Origin: Lysinibacillus pakistanensis
GTDB taxonomy: Bacteria > Bacillota > Bacilli > Bacillales_A > Planococcaceae
Assembly: GCA_001312325.1 (NCBI GenBank)
Contig: BBDJ01000006.1
Location: forward strand, 1 to 64,000
Direction: 5' to 3'
Length of the DNA: 64,000 bases
Positions 51,910 through 63,001 of this stretch are shown piece after piece; position 1 is the first letter of the stretch, and every line of letters begins with the position of its first letter. The notes below the pieces were generated by a model. That model ran no database searches. It was given only the letters and a program-made list of their open reading frames with translations, and was not told the origin of the DNA. Both the position numbers and the translations under genes were made by a program.

Positions 51910-53166
51910 GTAAACTACCGATTGACGTTCCAAAGGAGAAACTTCAACAAATAAGGATAGATATGTTTCGTAAAGTTCAACGAGAAAAAAGAGCAAAGAA
52001 GCGCATTGTTTCGGTTGCAATAGCCTCTTTGTTTTGCCTAAGCCTTTTATTTTCAATTCGTGTTTCCCCTACGATTGCTAGCCATATTGCAAAAATACCG
52101 GGCTTTGAAGCACTTGTATTAGCGGTTGGAAGAGATAAAGGGATAAAAGATATTGTGGATAGTGACTACTATGAAGAAATCAATGTGAAGCAGTCTAAAA
52201 ATGGCCTATCACTTACACTACAAGGCGTGATTGCAGATAATACGGGATTAGTACTTTACTATGACGCCGATGCAACATTTGATATGTCGAAATTACACTT
52301 GGAAAAAGTTCAATTGTTCCAAGGAGACGAAGAAATTAAAGGCGGGGGTTCATTTACAAACAAACAATCAAGTCAAACGCGCTTCTCTTCTTCAGTAAAT
52401 TATAGTTTTACAGAGCCTTTCGCTTATACTTCAAAGAATTTTAAAGTGGTTTTTCATTTCTATGAAAAAGATAAGGGGAACATTGAAATTATGATACCGT
52501 TTTCACTACAAAACGAAATCGCAAAGGAAAAAAATTATTACTGCGAATCGTACTGTAGATGTCAATGGTCAGAAATTTACGATTACACAAATTCGCCGTT
52601 CACCACTAAGAACGGCAATCGATATTGAATTAGATAAAGCGAATACGATGCAAATTTTAGAGTTTGAAGATATTGCGGTCGAGACGGAAAATGGGGAGCG
52701 AAGAGAAGGCATTAAATATGGCTTGTCATTAGGTGGTGATATTCGCGATGGCAAATTCACGCTTAAGTTACAAAGTAATTATTTCCATGATTCAGATTCA
52801 CTCAAAATATTAATTGGAGCTGTTCATGCCGTGCCAAAGGGCGAGGATTTTATCGAAGTTGATTTTGGCACAAAAGAAGTACTCACGAAGCCTGATTATT
52901 TGGATTGGGATATTTTTGTCACGCAGCAAGGTGTAGCAGTTGCTGCAAAGAAATGGGATGATAGGACGCGACATTCGTTTCTAAATAATGCGGTAAAAGC
53001 AGATGGCTCGAAGTTAAAATACACAAGTGGCTCTTTCTCGGATGATGAGCAGTACCTATATGCGACAGAGAACTTTGAAAATTATGATGGCAAAGCAAAA
53101 ATATATTTAAACTATTACTTCAATCCTATTGGAAAAAATATTGAACTGAATATTCCAATGCAATAA
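51906..53166 (+). CDS. DUF4179 membrane protein, likely anti-sigma factor (one frameshift)
   Basis: About 420 residues. Short basic cytosolic N-terminus (residues 1-35, the potential sigma-binding part), one helix (IVSVAIASLFCLSLLFSIRV), then a large extracytoplasmic domain with DUF4179-like opening (SPTIASHIAKIPGFEALVLA) and a beta-rich C-terminal domain. The 7-A run 52528-52534 splits it. Single-helix proteins of this type encoded directly after an ECF factor usually act as its anti-sigma; that role is inferred. Confidence 0.8.
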
Positions 53167-53219
53167 AGTACAGATGAATCTATCACACGTCCGCCATTGG
53201 GAATGATGGAAAAATGGGA

Positions 53220-53266
53220 AGCTGCCGAGAAAGCAAGTATTTACTGCTTTTTCGGGCAGTTTTTCA
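53220..53266 (+). terminator. terminator of the sigma factor operon
   Basis: Arms AGCTGCCGAGAAAGCA and TGCTTTTTCGGGCAG (imperfect), then TTTTT. Confidence 0.85.
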
Positions 53267-53278
53267 TATTTTAATAGA

Positions 53279-53461
53279 TACATATTTTGGTTGGAATTAA
53301 CTAGAGCATTTGATAAAATAACAAATGAACGTCAACGAGAGGAGGGACTCTGTAATCATCCTGCTTTCTTAGAAGATATAGCTAAAAATTTTATTGATGC
53401 TTTCACTAAAAAAAAGATTACTTATACCGCATTTCAATCAATGGGTGAAGCAGCTTCGTAG
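53279..53461 (+). other. possible gene fragment of unknown origin
   Basis: Open for about 60 codons with protein-like composition (EEGLCNHPAFLEDIAKNFID, then KKITYTAFQSMGEAAS and a stop), but no start codon with a ribosome site and lying just after a terminator. It may be the tail of a lost helical protein. No family recognised. Confidence 0.25.
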
Positions 53462-53521
53462 AGGTACATATAGCGAGCACTTATCATATACAAAAATAGA
53501 AAAAGAGCATATGGAGGAAAC

Positions 53522-55092
53522 ATGAGCAAGAAAAATAGTAAATGGAAACTTATCACTTTAGTCGCGATGATTTTTATGTTATGCCTACCGACAATCCCTG
53601 CAAAGACAGCGCTAGCTAGTACGACACAGCCAAAAAGGGAAATGCGGGCAGTCTGGATTTCAACGGTTCAAAATATTGATATGAAAGCAGGCATGACTAA
53701 GGAGCAATACACGGTTTGGACACGTCAAACATTGGACAAATTAAAAGCCAATAAATTGAATACCGTTATTTATCAAGTAAGACCAACAAATGATGCAATG
53801 TATGCGTCTGACCTAGCACCATGGTCGTCCTACATAACAGGGAAAAAGCAAGGCACAAATCCTGGTTACGATCCTCTTACGATTATGGTAGAGGAGGCAC
53901 ATAAACGAGGTATGGAGCTACATGCATGGATGAATCCCTATCGTGTAACAATGCCAGGACAAAAACTTACAGACCTTGCTGCTGATAATGTGGCAAGAAC
54001 AAATCCAAACTGGGTTGTTAAATATGGCAAGCAGTATTATTTAAATCCTGGTTTACCAGAAGTACAAAACTACTTAGTTGATATCGTAAAAGAGCTAGTA
54101 GCTAATTATGATATTGATGCAATCCATATGGATGATTATTTTTATCCATACAAAATTGCTAATGAAGCCTTTCCAGATCAAGCTGCTTACAAAAAAATAT
54201 GGTGCTTCCTTTAAAAAGGTGGAAGATTGGCGACGAGACAATGTCAACCAGCTTGTAGAAAAAAATTTACACAGCCATTAAAGACACAAAGCCATATGTT
54301 CAATATGGTATTTCACCATTTGGTGTATGGCGCAATAAATCCCTGGATAAAACAGGAAGTGATACACGAGCTGGTGTCAATAATTATGATGATTTATTTG
54401 CAGATGTCAGAACATGGATTCAAAATGGCACGATTGATTATATTACACCACAAATTTATTGGTCAAGAACATTAGCTGTAGCCAAATATGGTACTTTACT
54501 AGATTGGTGGAGCCGCGAAGTACAAACCTATGCACAGACACATCCTGTTCAGTTGTATATTGGTCTGGCTGACTATAAAGTAGGGAATGACAGTGATGGG
54601 GCTTGGAAAAATAAGATGGAGCTACCTAACCAAATTATGGCGAATCGTTCGGAGCAGGTAGCAGCCAAGGGTCAAATGCACTTCTCCTTAAGAAGTATTC
54701 AAAACAATAAACTGGGCTATGCAACGATTGTTAGTCAGCAACTATATAATTACACAGCTCTGACACCAGATACACCTTGGCTTGATGACGCAGTGCCAAA
54801 TGAGCCGACTTTTGTACAAGTGACAAAGGAAGCAGATGGTCGCCAGATTAAAATTATAGACGAAAATAAAACACAACCACGGAAGTATGTCATTTATCGT
54901 TTTGCAGGGAACAAAGAAGGTTCCTATAATGATCCTCAAAATATAGTAGATGTAATTTATAATAAGAATGGCATCACTGAATTTGTGGACAAGACAGCTC
55001 TAGCTAAGCGTAGCTACACATACGGCATTACAGCTGTATCTGCTACAGGGGTGGAAAGCAAGGAAGCTTTTGTGGTGAAAGAAGATCAATAA
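53522..55092 (+). CDS. secreted GH10-like (GHL10/DUF187) glycoside hydrolase-type protein (two frameshifts)
   Basis: About 522 residues. Signal peptide (LITLVAMIFMLCLPTIPAKTALA), then the GHL10 barrel: REMRAVWISTVQNIDM, LNTVIYQVRPTNDAMY, GMELHAWMNPYRV, the acidic catalytic-type segment DIDAIHMDDYFYP, and IDYITPQIYWSRT; a C-terminal fibronectin-like domain follows (EPTFVQVTKEADGRQ). Related to B. subtilis YngK. Likely acts on cell-wall or extracellular glycans. Breaks: A runs 54191-54197 and 54259-54265. GGAGG before the ATG. Confidence 0.85.
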
Positions 55093-55110
55093 TTATTTTA
55101 TGATGAACAA

Positions 55111-55150
55111 AACAGCCACTCACGCGATAATCGCATGAGTGGCTGTTTTT
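55111..55150 (+). terminator. terminator of the GH10-like gene
   Basis: Arms AACAGCCACTCA and TGAGTGGCTGTT, plus inner GCGATAATCGC, then TTTTT. Confidence 0.92.
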
Positions 55151-55246
55151 ATCCCGCATAAACGGGCAGTAAGTCAAAGATTTAAGTGAAGCGAAAAATA
55201 TAAGTGGGAGATAAACTGCCCGTAAAAGCCCGATTGGTTCAACTAA

Positions 55247-55280
55247 CAATCAATGGGGGTGAGGAAAACCCCCACTGATT
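55247..55280 (-). terminator. stem-loop after swrC
   Basis: Arms AATCAATGGGGGT and ACCCCCACTGATT with a 7-base loop, 15 bp past the swrC stop. The T tract on the minus strand is weak. Confidence 0.6.
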
Positions 55281-55294
55281 GAAGTTTCACTTTA

Positions 55295-58200
55295 TTAATT
55301 TTCCTCAATATCTTTTCGGTTTTTCTTTAACATTTTTGATAGCATTTCATATACGATTGGTACTACAACTAATGTTAATAATGTGGAAGATAGTAAACCA
55401 CCGATAACGGTAATTGCTAAATCTTTTGAGATTAATCCACTACCACCAGTACCAAGTGCCATTGGAATCATCGCACCAATTGTTGCAATAGCAGTCATTA
55501 GAATTGGTCTTAAACGCGTTGCACCAGCCTCTAAGATTGCCTCACGCATAACGAGTCCGTCACGTTCCATATGAATTATTCTGTCTACTAATACGATAGC
55601 ATTAGTAACAACGATACCAATGAGCATTAATAAGCCCATCATAACCGAAACAGAAATTGTTTGATTTGTTACAAATAAGCCAACAAACGCGCCAATTACT
55701 GCAAATGGAAGTGAGAACAGAATAGCAAATGGAGCTAAACCTTCACCAAATGTCACTACTAAGATAAAGTAAACGATAGCGATGGCAGCTAACATAGCAA
55801 TACCAAGCTTTGTAAATGTTTCTTGCATATCGGCAGCTACACCTGATACACCAGTTGTTACACCTTTTGGTAAATCTAATTTATCGATTTTTTTATCTGC
55901 AGCTGAAGTAGCCTTTGAGATATCTTCGTCGATAACCGTACCAGAAACTGTAGCGAAATATTCACCTTTTGAGCGAGATAATGAGTTAAGCGTAGTGCCT
56001 TTCTCTACATCTACTAGTTCACCGATAGTCATAGTTGTACCTAAGGCTGTTTTAACCTCAGTAGCTAATACATCATCGATAGATAGAGCAGCTACTTTTG
56101 CGTCACGTTTCACAATTACATCAATATCTTCACCATCATATCTTACGGATGTTAAGACTTCTTTAGAAGTATTGTTGCTCAATGCCATGACGATTTGAGC
56201 CGTCGTTAAACCGTATTGTAAAACATTTTTCTGCTCTACCTTTAGGACATGCTCAACATATGGATCTTCGTTGTCAGATTTAATGTCCTCTAAACCATCC
56301 ACTTCTTTTAATGCACCTTCAACTTGTTTCACTGCATCTCGAAGCTTATCTAAATCTTCACTATATAACGTGTAGCTAACTTCGTTTGAAGACATCGACA
56401 TAGAAGAGAAGTTTTGAGATTTCCATTCTCCAGATTGACCGATGTTAAATACATAGTCTTCTACTTCTTCACGAGCTTTAGGGAAGTCCTCCATATCTTT
56501 ATCAAAGATGAGGTACATTAATGCACCGCCAGCACCGCCGCCCATCATCATAGCAGAAGGATCAACATTTTGTGGATCATTGATAGAGACTTGTAAAATA
56601 TCAATATCTTTTCGTTTCATTAATTCTTTTTCTACTTTAGCAACATTTGCTTCTGTTTCATCCATTAGCTCGCCAGTTCCAGGTGTGTAAGTTAGGTACA
56701 TGACCTTTTCTTCCTGTGAGCCCATGAAGCTAAAGCCAATCAATGGTGTTAAGGCAAGAGAACCAACTAGCAGTAAAATAGCGATTACAGAAGTAATGAT
56801 TTTATGGTTTAATGCTTTTTCAAGCACACCTTTATACCAAGTAGCTAGTTTACCAACTTCCTTATGCTGACTTTCTTTTTTTCTCACCATACAGCTTTTT
56901 ACGGAACAGGAAGTGCGATAAAGCTGGAACAATGGTAATTGCCACTAATAATGAAGCCCCTAAGGCAAATGACATTGTTAATGCAAACGGCATGAATAAT
57001 TCGCCAACCATACCGCCTACAAATATAAGTGGAGCAAATACTGCTACAGTTACTAAGGTTGAAGAAAGAATTGGTTTGAACATTTCGATAGTCGCTTCAC
57101 GAATGAGAGCGCGACCAGTTGCTTTTTCTTCTTTTAAATGAATACGTCGATAAATATTTTCAACTACTACAATGGAATCATCAATAACCCGACCTATCGC
57201 TACGGTTATCGCACCAAGAGTCATAATATTTAATGTAATATCCATCCAATTTAATAATAGCAATGCCATAAAGATAGAAACTGGAATAGAGATTATTGAA
57301 ATAATCGTAGATTTGAAATCTCGTAAGAACAGTAAAATAATTAAAACGGCAATTGCGCCACCAAAAACGGCTTTTTCAATCATTGTAAAGACTGAATCTT
57401 CAATTGGGGCACCTTGGTCTAACGAAATATCAACCTTTAAGCCATCAATTAATTTTTCTTCATCCTTAATTAGGTCTTTTACTGCATTTACGACTGTCAC
57501 CGTATTTGCATCCTGACCTTTCACAATTTGAATAGCAATCGCATCTTTACCATTTGTGCGTGATACAGATTGCACTTTACCCTCTACCTCAATCTTTGCA
57601 ATATCGCCTAAGCGAACGAATGGAGAGGGGTTTGTAGCTGAAGGTGTGACTGGAATTAATAAGTCTTTTAATTCATCTACAGATTTTACTTTACCATCAA
57701 CGGAAACAGCTTGTTCACCAACAGTAAATTGATATAAACCAAGTGAAAGTGACATATCACTAGCTTGAATCATTTGTTTGACGGTGTCTTCTGTTAAACC
57801 GAGCGCAGCCATTTTCTCCTCATCATATTTAAATGAGATTTGGTTAATGTGCTGACCAGTAATGGTTGCAGATGCAACACCATCAATTTTTTTCGATTTT
57901 AGGAAGGAGAATGTCTTCTACTGTTGATGTTAAATCAACAATATCTTCCTTAGAGCTACTAACTGATAATGCAACAACAGGCATCATATTCATGCTAATG
58001 GCCATAATTGTCGGTTTTTCTGCACCCTCAGGTAGCTTTACATCATCTAAAGCTGATTCTAATTGTCGTTTTTTTCTCATCCATATCAATTCCATAGTCG
58101 TATTCAACTTGAACTTGTGATACGTTGGATGAGGATGTTGAATAAACGGCTTTTACATCTTCTAAGCTTTCTACAGATTTTTCAAATGGTATGGAAAGCT

Positions 58201-58393
58201 CATTCATGACTTGTTCAGGAGTTGCGCCAGGATAGACACCCATCACAATTAAGTATGGAATCGAAATATCAGGAATGGATTCCATTTTCATTCGTGTTCC
58301 CGAATAAATACCAGAGACAGTGATGATAATTGTTAGTAACCATACTGCCAATTTGTTTTTCAATACGAAATTAACTAAACCTTTCACCTTCAC
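55295..58393 (-). CDS. swrC: RND efflux pump, SwrC/YerP type (three frameshifts)
   Basis: About 1030 residues, full RND length. Twelve helices in two repeats with large extracytoplasmic loops: helix one (NKLAVWLLTIIITVSGIYSG), porter loop SIPYLIVMGVYPGATPEQV, helix-4 segment GAITVAIGRVIDDSIVVVEN with the proton-relay aspartates, and GLLMLIGIVVTNAIVLVDRI in the second half. The Gram-positive AcrB homologue SwrC exports surfactin and other agents. Breaks at T runs 58069-58075, 57887-57893 and 56876-56882. GTG start. Divergent TetR regulator at 58488. Confidence 0.88.
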
Positions 58394-58436
58394 ACCTACC
58401 CTTTATTGACTAACTAAATTCAATTATTTATACTAA

Positions 58437-58450
58437 TGACTAATCGGTCA
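58437..58450. promoter_or_regulatory. candidate TetR operator between swrC and its regulator
   Basis: TGACTAATCGGTCA: arms TGAC and GTCA in a palindromic context, between divergent genes, next to TTTGTCAA. Common shape for TetR operators upstream of efflux pumps. Confidence 0.45.
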
Positions 58451-58487
58451 TTTGTCAACGAAATGCATTAGGAGAGAGAAAAAAAAT

Positions 58488-59328
58488 ATGTTAAAAAAAA
58501 GCAATTAATAATGGAGAAAGCATTAGAATTGTTTTCTGAGCAAGGCTTTGAAGCTACATCTGTACAGCAAATAACGGAACGTTGCGGTATTTCAAAAGGA
58601 GCATTTTATTTGTCCTTTAAAACAAAAGATGAGCTTGTTTTTTTTCAATGGTAGACTATTACTTACAACAGTTTCTCATAGATATTGACCAGGTAGTCAG
58701 AGGCTCTTATAACAAGGAAAATTTATTGGTTGAATTTTACAAAAGTATCTTCCAGGCCTTCAAAGCGCATTCAGCTTCTGCGCGTGTCTTTTTTTAATGA
58801 GAAAATCTTTTTGTCAAAAAAAAGAACTTTTTCATAAAAAAAACGGTTTATGAAGCGGAAATGTCTAAATTGATTATCTATATGCTGGAGCAGCTCTATG
58901 AGGATAAACTTCAAGAGACAAAATACGATGTTATGTATTGCATAAAAGGATTTATGGAGAGTTATGCAGAACTCTTTATTTTTTCTAATATGCCCCTTGA
59001 TTTAGATCAATTAGCTAAATCTCTAGCTGAAAAGACGGATATTATTGCACGTTTCACGACGATTCCCTTTATAACAGAAGACCTTGTTCATTTTGTATCC
59101 AAGCCTTGTGAACAGGAAATTTCAAAGGAAACCCTATTACAGCTAATGGAGCAACATATAAGTAATATGGAAGAATCCATTGAACGGGAATCGATGGTAC
59201 TTTTAAAAGATCAAGTAGAAAACCCAACTTATAGTATGCCGATACTAAAAGGTTTGGTTGAAAATATACGTGTTGAACCAGCATATAATTGGGTTGCCTA
59301 TGTATTAACCAAATATTTTAAAGTGTAA
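58488..59328 (+). CDS. TetR-family regulator, probable swrC repressor (about five frameshifts)
   Basis: About 279 residues after joining. HTH: ALELFSEQGFEATSVQQITE, then RCGISKGAFYLSFKTKDELV. Large C-terminal domain continuing to 59328. Breaks: 58493-58500, 58638-58645, 58789-58795, 58816-58823, 58836-58843. Divergent from swrC with a shared 94-bp gap, so it likely represses the pump and itself. Confidence 0.85.
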
Positions 59329-59332
59329 GGAG

Positions 59333-59371
59333 AGAATTGTTCACTTTTATTGTGAACAATTCTATTTTTTT
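59333..59371 (+). terminator. terminator of the TetR gene
   Basis: AGAATTGTTCAC and GTGAACAATTCT (12 bp, perfect), then A and seven T. Confidence 0.93.
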
Positions 59372-59635
59372 ATTTTGCACCTTTATTTCTAACGGAATGG
59401 ATTGCAGTGCCTCTAGTGGACTATGAAAGTATTCTTTATGCTACCAGCAAATTTAATTCTTATTGGTATTTCCCCTGTTATTGAAGTCGAGATATTGCTT
59501 GAATATTTAGTATTTTTAGTTGCTACTAGATGAAAAATACTATTTAAGAATGAAGGATTTTAACTAACATAAAGATGCTCCTTTATCATGCTTTACTACT
59601 ATATACGTAAAACGAAAGAAGAGGTTTCAAAAAAT
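59372..59635. other. intergenic region with no supported gene
   Basis: AT-rich. A hydrophobic 36-codon open frame at 59425-59535 has no ribosome site. I see no RNA gene or repeat. Confidence 0.5.
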
Positions 59636-59672
59636 TAAAAAAAGAAGCTACGTAAAATTTACATAGCTTCTT
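59636..59672 (-). terminator. terminator of rnjA
   Basis: On the minus strand GAAGCTATGTA and TACGTAGCTTC pair, followed by seven T. Confidence 0.9.
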
Positions 59673-59680
59673 TAAGAGGT

Positions 59681-61350
59681 TTAAACCTCCATAATAATAG
59701 GTAAAATCATTGGTCGACGTTTTGTCTTTTCAAATAGGTAAGGCCCTAAGACGTCTGTAATTTCATTTTTAAGCTCAGTCCATTGAGGTGTTTTGCTTTG
59801 AATTGTGTCGTTTAGATGACGATTTAGCATTTTTTTGAGCTTCGTTAATCATCGTTCCCGACTCTCGCATATAAACAAATCCTCTTGAAATAATATCTGG
59901 ACCAGAAACAATTTTTTTGATTTTCCATATCAACACTGACAACAACAATGACCAAGCCTTCCTCTGAAAGAATGCGTCGATCACGTAGCACGATATTGCC
60001 GATATCTCCAATACCATTGCCGTCAATGTATACATCGCCAGAAGGGATACGTCCTGCTACATGAGCTTCATTGGCGCTTAATGCAAGGACATCACCATTT
60101 TCCATAACGAACGTATTTTCAAGTGGAACATCACAATCTTCTGCTAGATGTGTATGCATTTTTAACATACGGAATTCACCGTGGATTGGCATAAAGAATT
60201 TAGGCTTCATCAAGCGTAGCATCAGTTTTTGTTCTTCCTGAGAGCCGTGTCCAGAGGTATGAATGTTATTTAGTGCACCATGAATAACCTCTGCACCTGC
60301 ACGGAACAATAAATTAATAATTTTGTTGACACTTACTGTATTTCCAGGTACCGGTGAAGAAGAGAAGACAACTGTGTCACCAGGTTGAATTTGAATTTGA
60401 CGATGTGTACCATTGGCAATCCGTGATAGAGCTGCCATTGGCTCACCCTGAGAGCCTGTACATAAAATCATGACTTCATTAGCAGGAAGGCGATTAATGC
60501 TTTGGGCATCAATAAAAGTATCCTTTGGTGCATTTATATAACCGAGCTCACGCCCAATTGTAATAGCATTATCCATTGAACGTCCAAAAACGGCTATTTT
60601 TCGTCCGTATTTTATCGCTGCATCTGTAGCCTGTTGTAAACGATGTATATTTGATGCAAATGTTGCAAAAATAATACGACTATCCACCTTACGGAATATT
60701 TCATCAATACTTTTTCCAACTGTACGTTCAGACATTGTGAAATTCGGTTTTTCAGCATTTGTACTATCTGAAAGTAAGCAAAGTACACCATCACGACCGA
60801 TTTCCGCCATTTTTGTTAGATTAGCTGGTTCTCCTACAGGTGTAAAATCAAATTTAAAGTCACCAGTATGCACAATGTTTCCAGGTGGAGTTTTTACGAC
60901 AATACCATAGGCATCAGGAATACTATGTGTTGTTCTAAAGAAGCTAACAGAGGTTTTTCTAAATTTAACCACATCTTCTTCTTTAATTTCAATTAGCTTT
61001 GTAGTACGTAGCAAGCCATGTTCTTCTAATTTATTACGCAATAGGCCAAGTGCAAGCTTACCGCCATAGACAGGGATATTTACTTGGCGTAATAAATAGG
61101 GAATACCACCAATATGGTCTTCATGGCCATGTGTAATAAATAAGCCTTTAATTTTGTCGACGTTACGTACTAAATACGTATAGTCTGGAATAACATAGTC
61201 AATGCCGAGTAAGTCGTCTTCTGGGAATTTTATGCCAGCATCAATCAAAATGATTTCATCTTGAAATTGAACGCCGTAAGTGTTTTTGCCGATTTCGCCC
61301 AGTCCGCCGAGTGCGAAAACAGCTGCTTGGTCATTTTTAACAAACTTCAT
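59681..61350 (-). CDS. rnjA: ribonuclease J1 (two frameshifts)
   Basis: About 556 residues, as in B. subtilis RNase J1. Metallo-beta-lactamase motif [10 protein letters not shown], then HTGDFKFD, the beta-CASP segments [16 protein letters not shown] and [15 protein letters not shown], and [17 protein letters not shown]. Acts in mRNA decay and maturation with 5'-exonuclease and endonuclease activity in the cytosol. Breaks at 59913-59919 and 59830-59836; rejoined C-terminus is [12 protein letters not shown] at 59681. Because RNase J1 is critical in Bacillaceae, these breaks are a strong sign of sequence error. It starts 5 bp after rpoY. Confidence 0.93.
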
Positions 61351-61355
61351 GTTTG

Positions 61356-61565
61356 TTAAATTTCCTCCAAGACAAAGTTCGGACTTGCTTGTTCATAGGC
61401 TAAATAATTACCTTCAAGCAGTTGGATGAACTCGATATTGTAGTCTCGGTCTTTTAACTTTTGACGTACTTCACGTTCTGAAGTAGCTTCAAGGTATAGA
61501 CTTTTAGTGTTTTCGCGAACTGGAATTTCATTTGCATTTTCTTGATAATAAACTTTGTAAATCAT
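61356..61565 (-). CDS. rpoY: RNA polymerase epsilon subunit (DUF1447)
   Basis: Intact 69 residues, opening [19 protein letters not shown] and ending [11 protein letters not shown], the small protein always found before rnjA in Bacillaceae (formerly YkzG), now known as the epsilon subunit of RNA polymerase. Its GGAGAGC ribosome site lies right before the ATG ending at 61565; the longer open frame upstream has none. Confidence 0.93.
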   Translation of the reverse strand: MIYKVYYQENANEIPVRENTKSLYLEATSEREVRQKLKDRDYNIEFIQLLEGNYLAYEQASPNFVLEEI

Positions 61566-61960
61566 AGTTTGCTCTCCTTTTATTGCGTACAATTTTATTG
61601 CACCTTTGACTAATACCACACACGTACTACAAGAAAAAAACAACGAATTTCTATTATTTATAACCAGAAATAAGGCGTTTGAAGTTCTTGTATCTCAGTG
61701 CTTCAAATGAGCACAAATTGCTTCAATCAGCAAGGTAGTTGTAGCTGATAAAAAGCTAAAGCCTCTGGTAGATATCACGAATTTTGATAAATTGTGCCTA
61801 TAATTCAAAATTTGAATGTTTCGTTTCTTGATATGAAAGCAATATGCTAAAGAAACAGCAACAAATATACCAAGGCGTTATTGATAAAAAGCAATGAGAC
61901 AGTGGTTGCACATAGCCAAATAAATGCATTTCCTTTATATTATCATGCAGTTACTCTAAA
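61566..61960. other. intergenic region upstream of rpoY, no gene seen
   Basis: Must hold the rpoY-rnjA promoter on the minus strand, but I could not place a confident minus 35/minus 10. No coding or RNA signal recognised. Confidence 0.5.
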
Positions 61961-61963
61961 ATA

Positions 61964-61991
61964 AAGAAAAGCCCTTCAAATAATGAAGGGC
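61964..61991 (-). terminator. terminator of the small cationic peptide gene
   Basis: GCCCTTCATTATTTGAAGGGC on the minus strand, with a 7-bp stem, then TTTTCTTT. It begins 6 bp after the stop of the small gene. Confidence 0.8.
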
Positions 61992-61996
61992 AAATG

Positions 61997-62068
61997 TTAG
62001 GCAATTGATTTTTTTCCGAGTATGCCGCGAAGTTGCTTCAATAATTTCCGTTTGAGTTTCTTCAGCAT
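61997..62068 (-). CDS. 23-residue strongly cationic peptide
   Basis: ATG CTG AAG AAA CTC and so on gives MLKKLKRKLLKQLRGILGKK plus three more residues (SIA). Nine Lys/Arg in the first 20 residues alternate with Leu and Ile, an amphipathic helix pattern like leaderless bacteriocins, type I toxins or phenol-soluble modulins. It has a full expression unit: minus 35/minus 10 at 62119-62090, AAGGAGTG 7 bases before the ATG, and a terminator. I know of no named homologue. It could also be a chance open frame in a small RNA gene. Confidence 0.6.
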   Translation of the reverse strand: MLKKLKRKLLKQLRGILGKKSIA

Positions 62069-62089
62069 GGCACATCACTCCTTAGGATC

Positions 62090-62119
62090 ATTATAATAAA
62101 AAAATTGTGTCTATGTAAA
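62090..62119 (-). promoter_or_regulatory. sigma-A-type promoter of the cationic peptide gene
   Basis: On the minus strand TTTACA (62119-62114), 18 bp, TATAAT (62095-62090). It lies 22 bp upstream of the small gene's ATG. Confidence 0.65.
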
Positions 62120-62167
62120 GTAATGAACCTTGAATCAATTATGCATTTATAGAAAGGAATTAAAAAA

Positions 62168-62941
62168 ATGAAAAAAAATTTTGTTTTTTGACGTAGATGG
62201 AACCCTCTATAATAGTAAAAAAAATATTACCTGGATCCGCTAAAGAAGCGCTGTTTGAAGCACGTCGCCAGGGGTATGAAATTGCTATTGCAACAGGTCG
62301 TGCACCGTTCATGATTGAATCGTTGTTAGAGGAATTGGCTATTGATACATACGTTACCTTTAATGGACAATATGTTGTTTACAAAGGTGAGGTTGTCTAT
62401 ACAAATGGTGTTGAAAAAGATGAGCTTGCTAAAATTATTGCCTTTGGTGAGGCACGAAATGAGCCAGTAGTTTTTTTTAGATGAAAAACGCATGATAGCG
62501 TCAGTTGGAAATAATCATATGGTAGCGGAGTCTTTAAATACTTTAAAATATCCATATCCAGCATTAGACTCAACTTATTATATGCAGAATGCTGTTTATC
62601 AAACACTAATATTTATGGAAGAAAAAGATGAATCTTTATATTGTGAGACATTCCCGAATGTACAATTTGTCCGATGGCATCGTTATTCGTGTGATATTTT
62701 ACCAAAGGGTGGCTCTAAGGCTGCTGGTATTGAAAAAGTACTTGAGAGAATGGGGATTACATTTGAGGATGCTGTAGCTTTTGGGGATGGTATTAACGAT
62801 ATAGAAATGCTTCAGGCTGTGGGGACAAGTGTGGCGATGGGAAATGGACATGAAAAGGTAAAGGCGATTGCTACACATATAGCTGATCATGTGGATCATG
62901 ATGGCTTGGCAAAAATAATGCGTAAGCTAGCTATTATTTAA
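62168..62941 (+). CDS. HAD-family (Cof/YkrA type) phosphatase (three frameshifts)
   Basis: About 257 residues. Motif I FFDVDGTLYNS, motif II/III region LPKGGSKAAGIEKVLERMGI and motif IV AFGDGINDIEML, with the C2 cap of Cof-type phosphatases. In B. subtilis the ykrA gene of this type also neighbours rnjA. Dephosphorylates small phosphates; substrate unknown. Breaks at 62171-62178, 62217-62224 and 62471-62478. Confidence 0.88.
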
Positions 62942-62952
62942 TGAAGAATTAA

Positions 62953-62993
62953 AAAGCAACTAGTTGGTGGAAGTAGTCTCAGCTAGTTGCTTT
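62953..62993. terminator. bidirectional terminator between the HAD and DeoR genes
   Basis: AAAGCAACTAG and CTAGTTGCTTT (11 bp) around a 19-base loop between convergent genes. Confidence 0.75.
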
Positions 62994-63001
62994 GCTTTGT
63001 C

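Noticed and set aside
55383..58120. Plus-strand open frames opposite swrC
   Set aside because: Shadow frames of a real gene: no ribosome sites, odd composition, while the minus strand encodes a complete RND pump.
59425..59535. 36-codon hydrophobic open frame
   Set aside because: No ribosome site, no promoter and no terminator of its own, so unlike the cationic peptide gene it cannot be supported.
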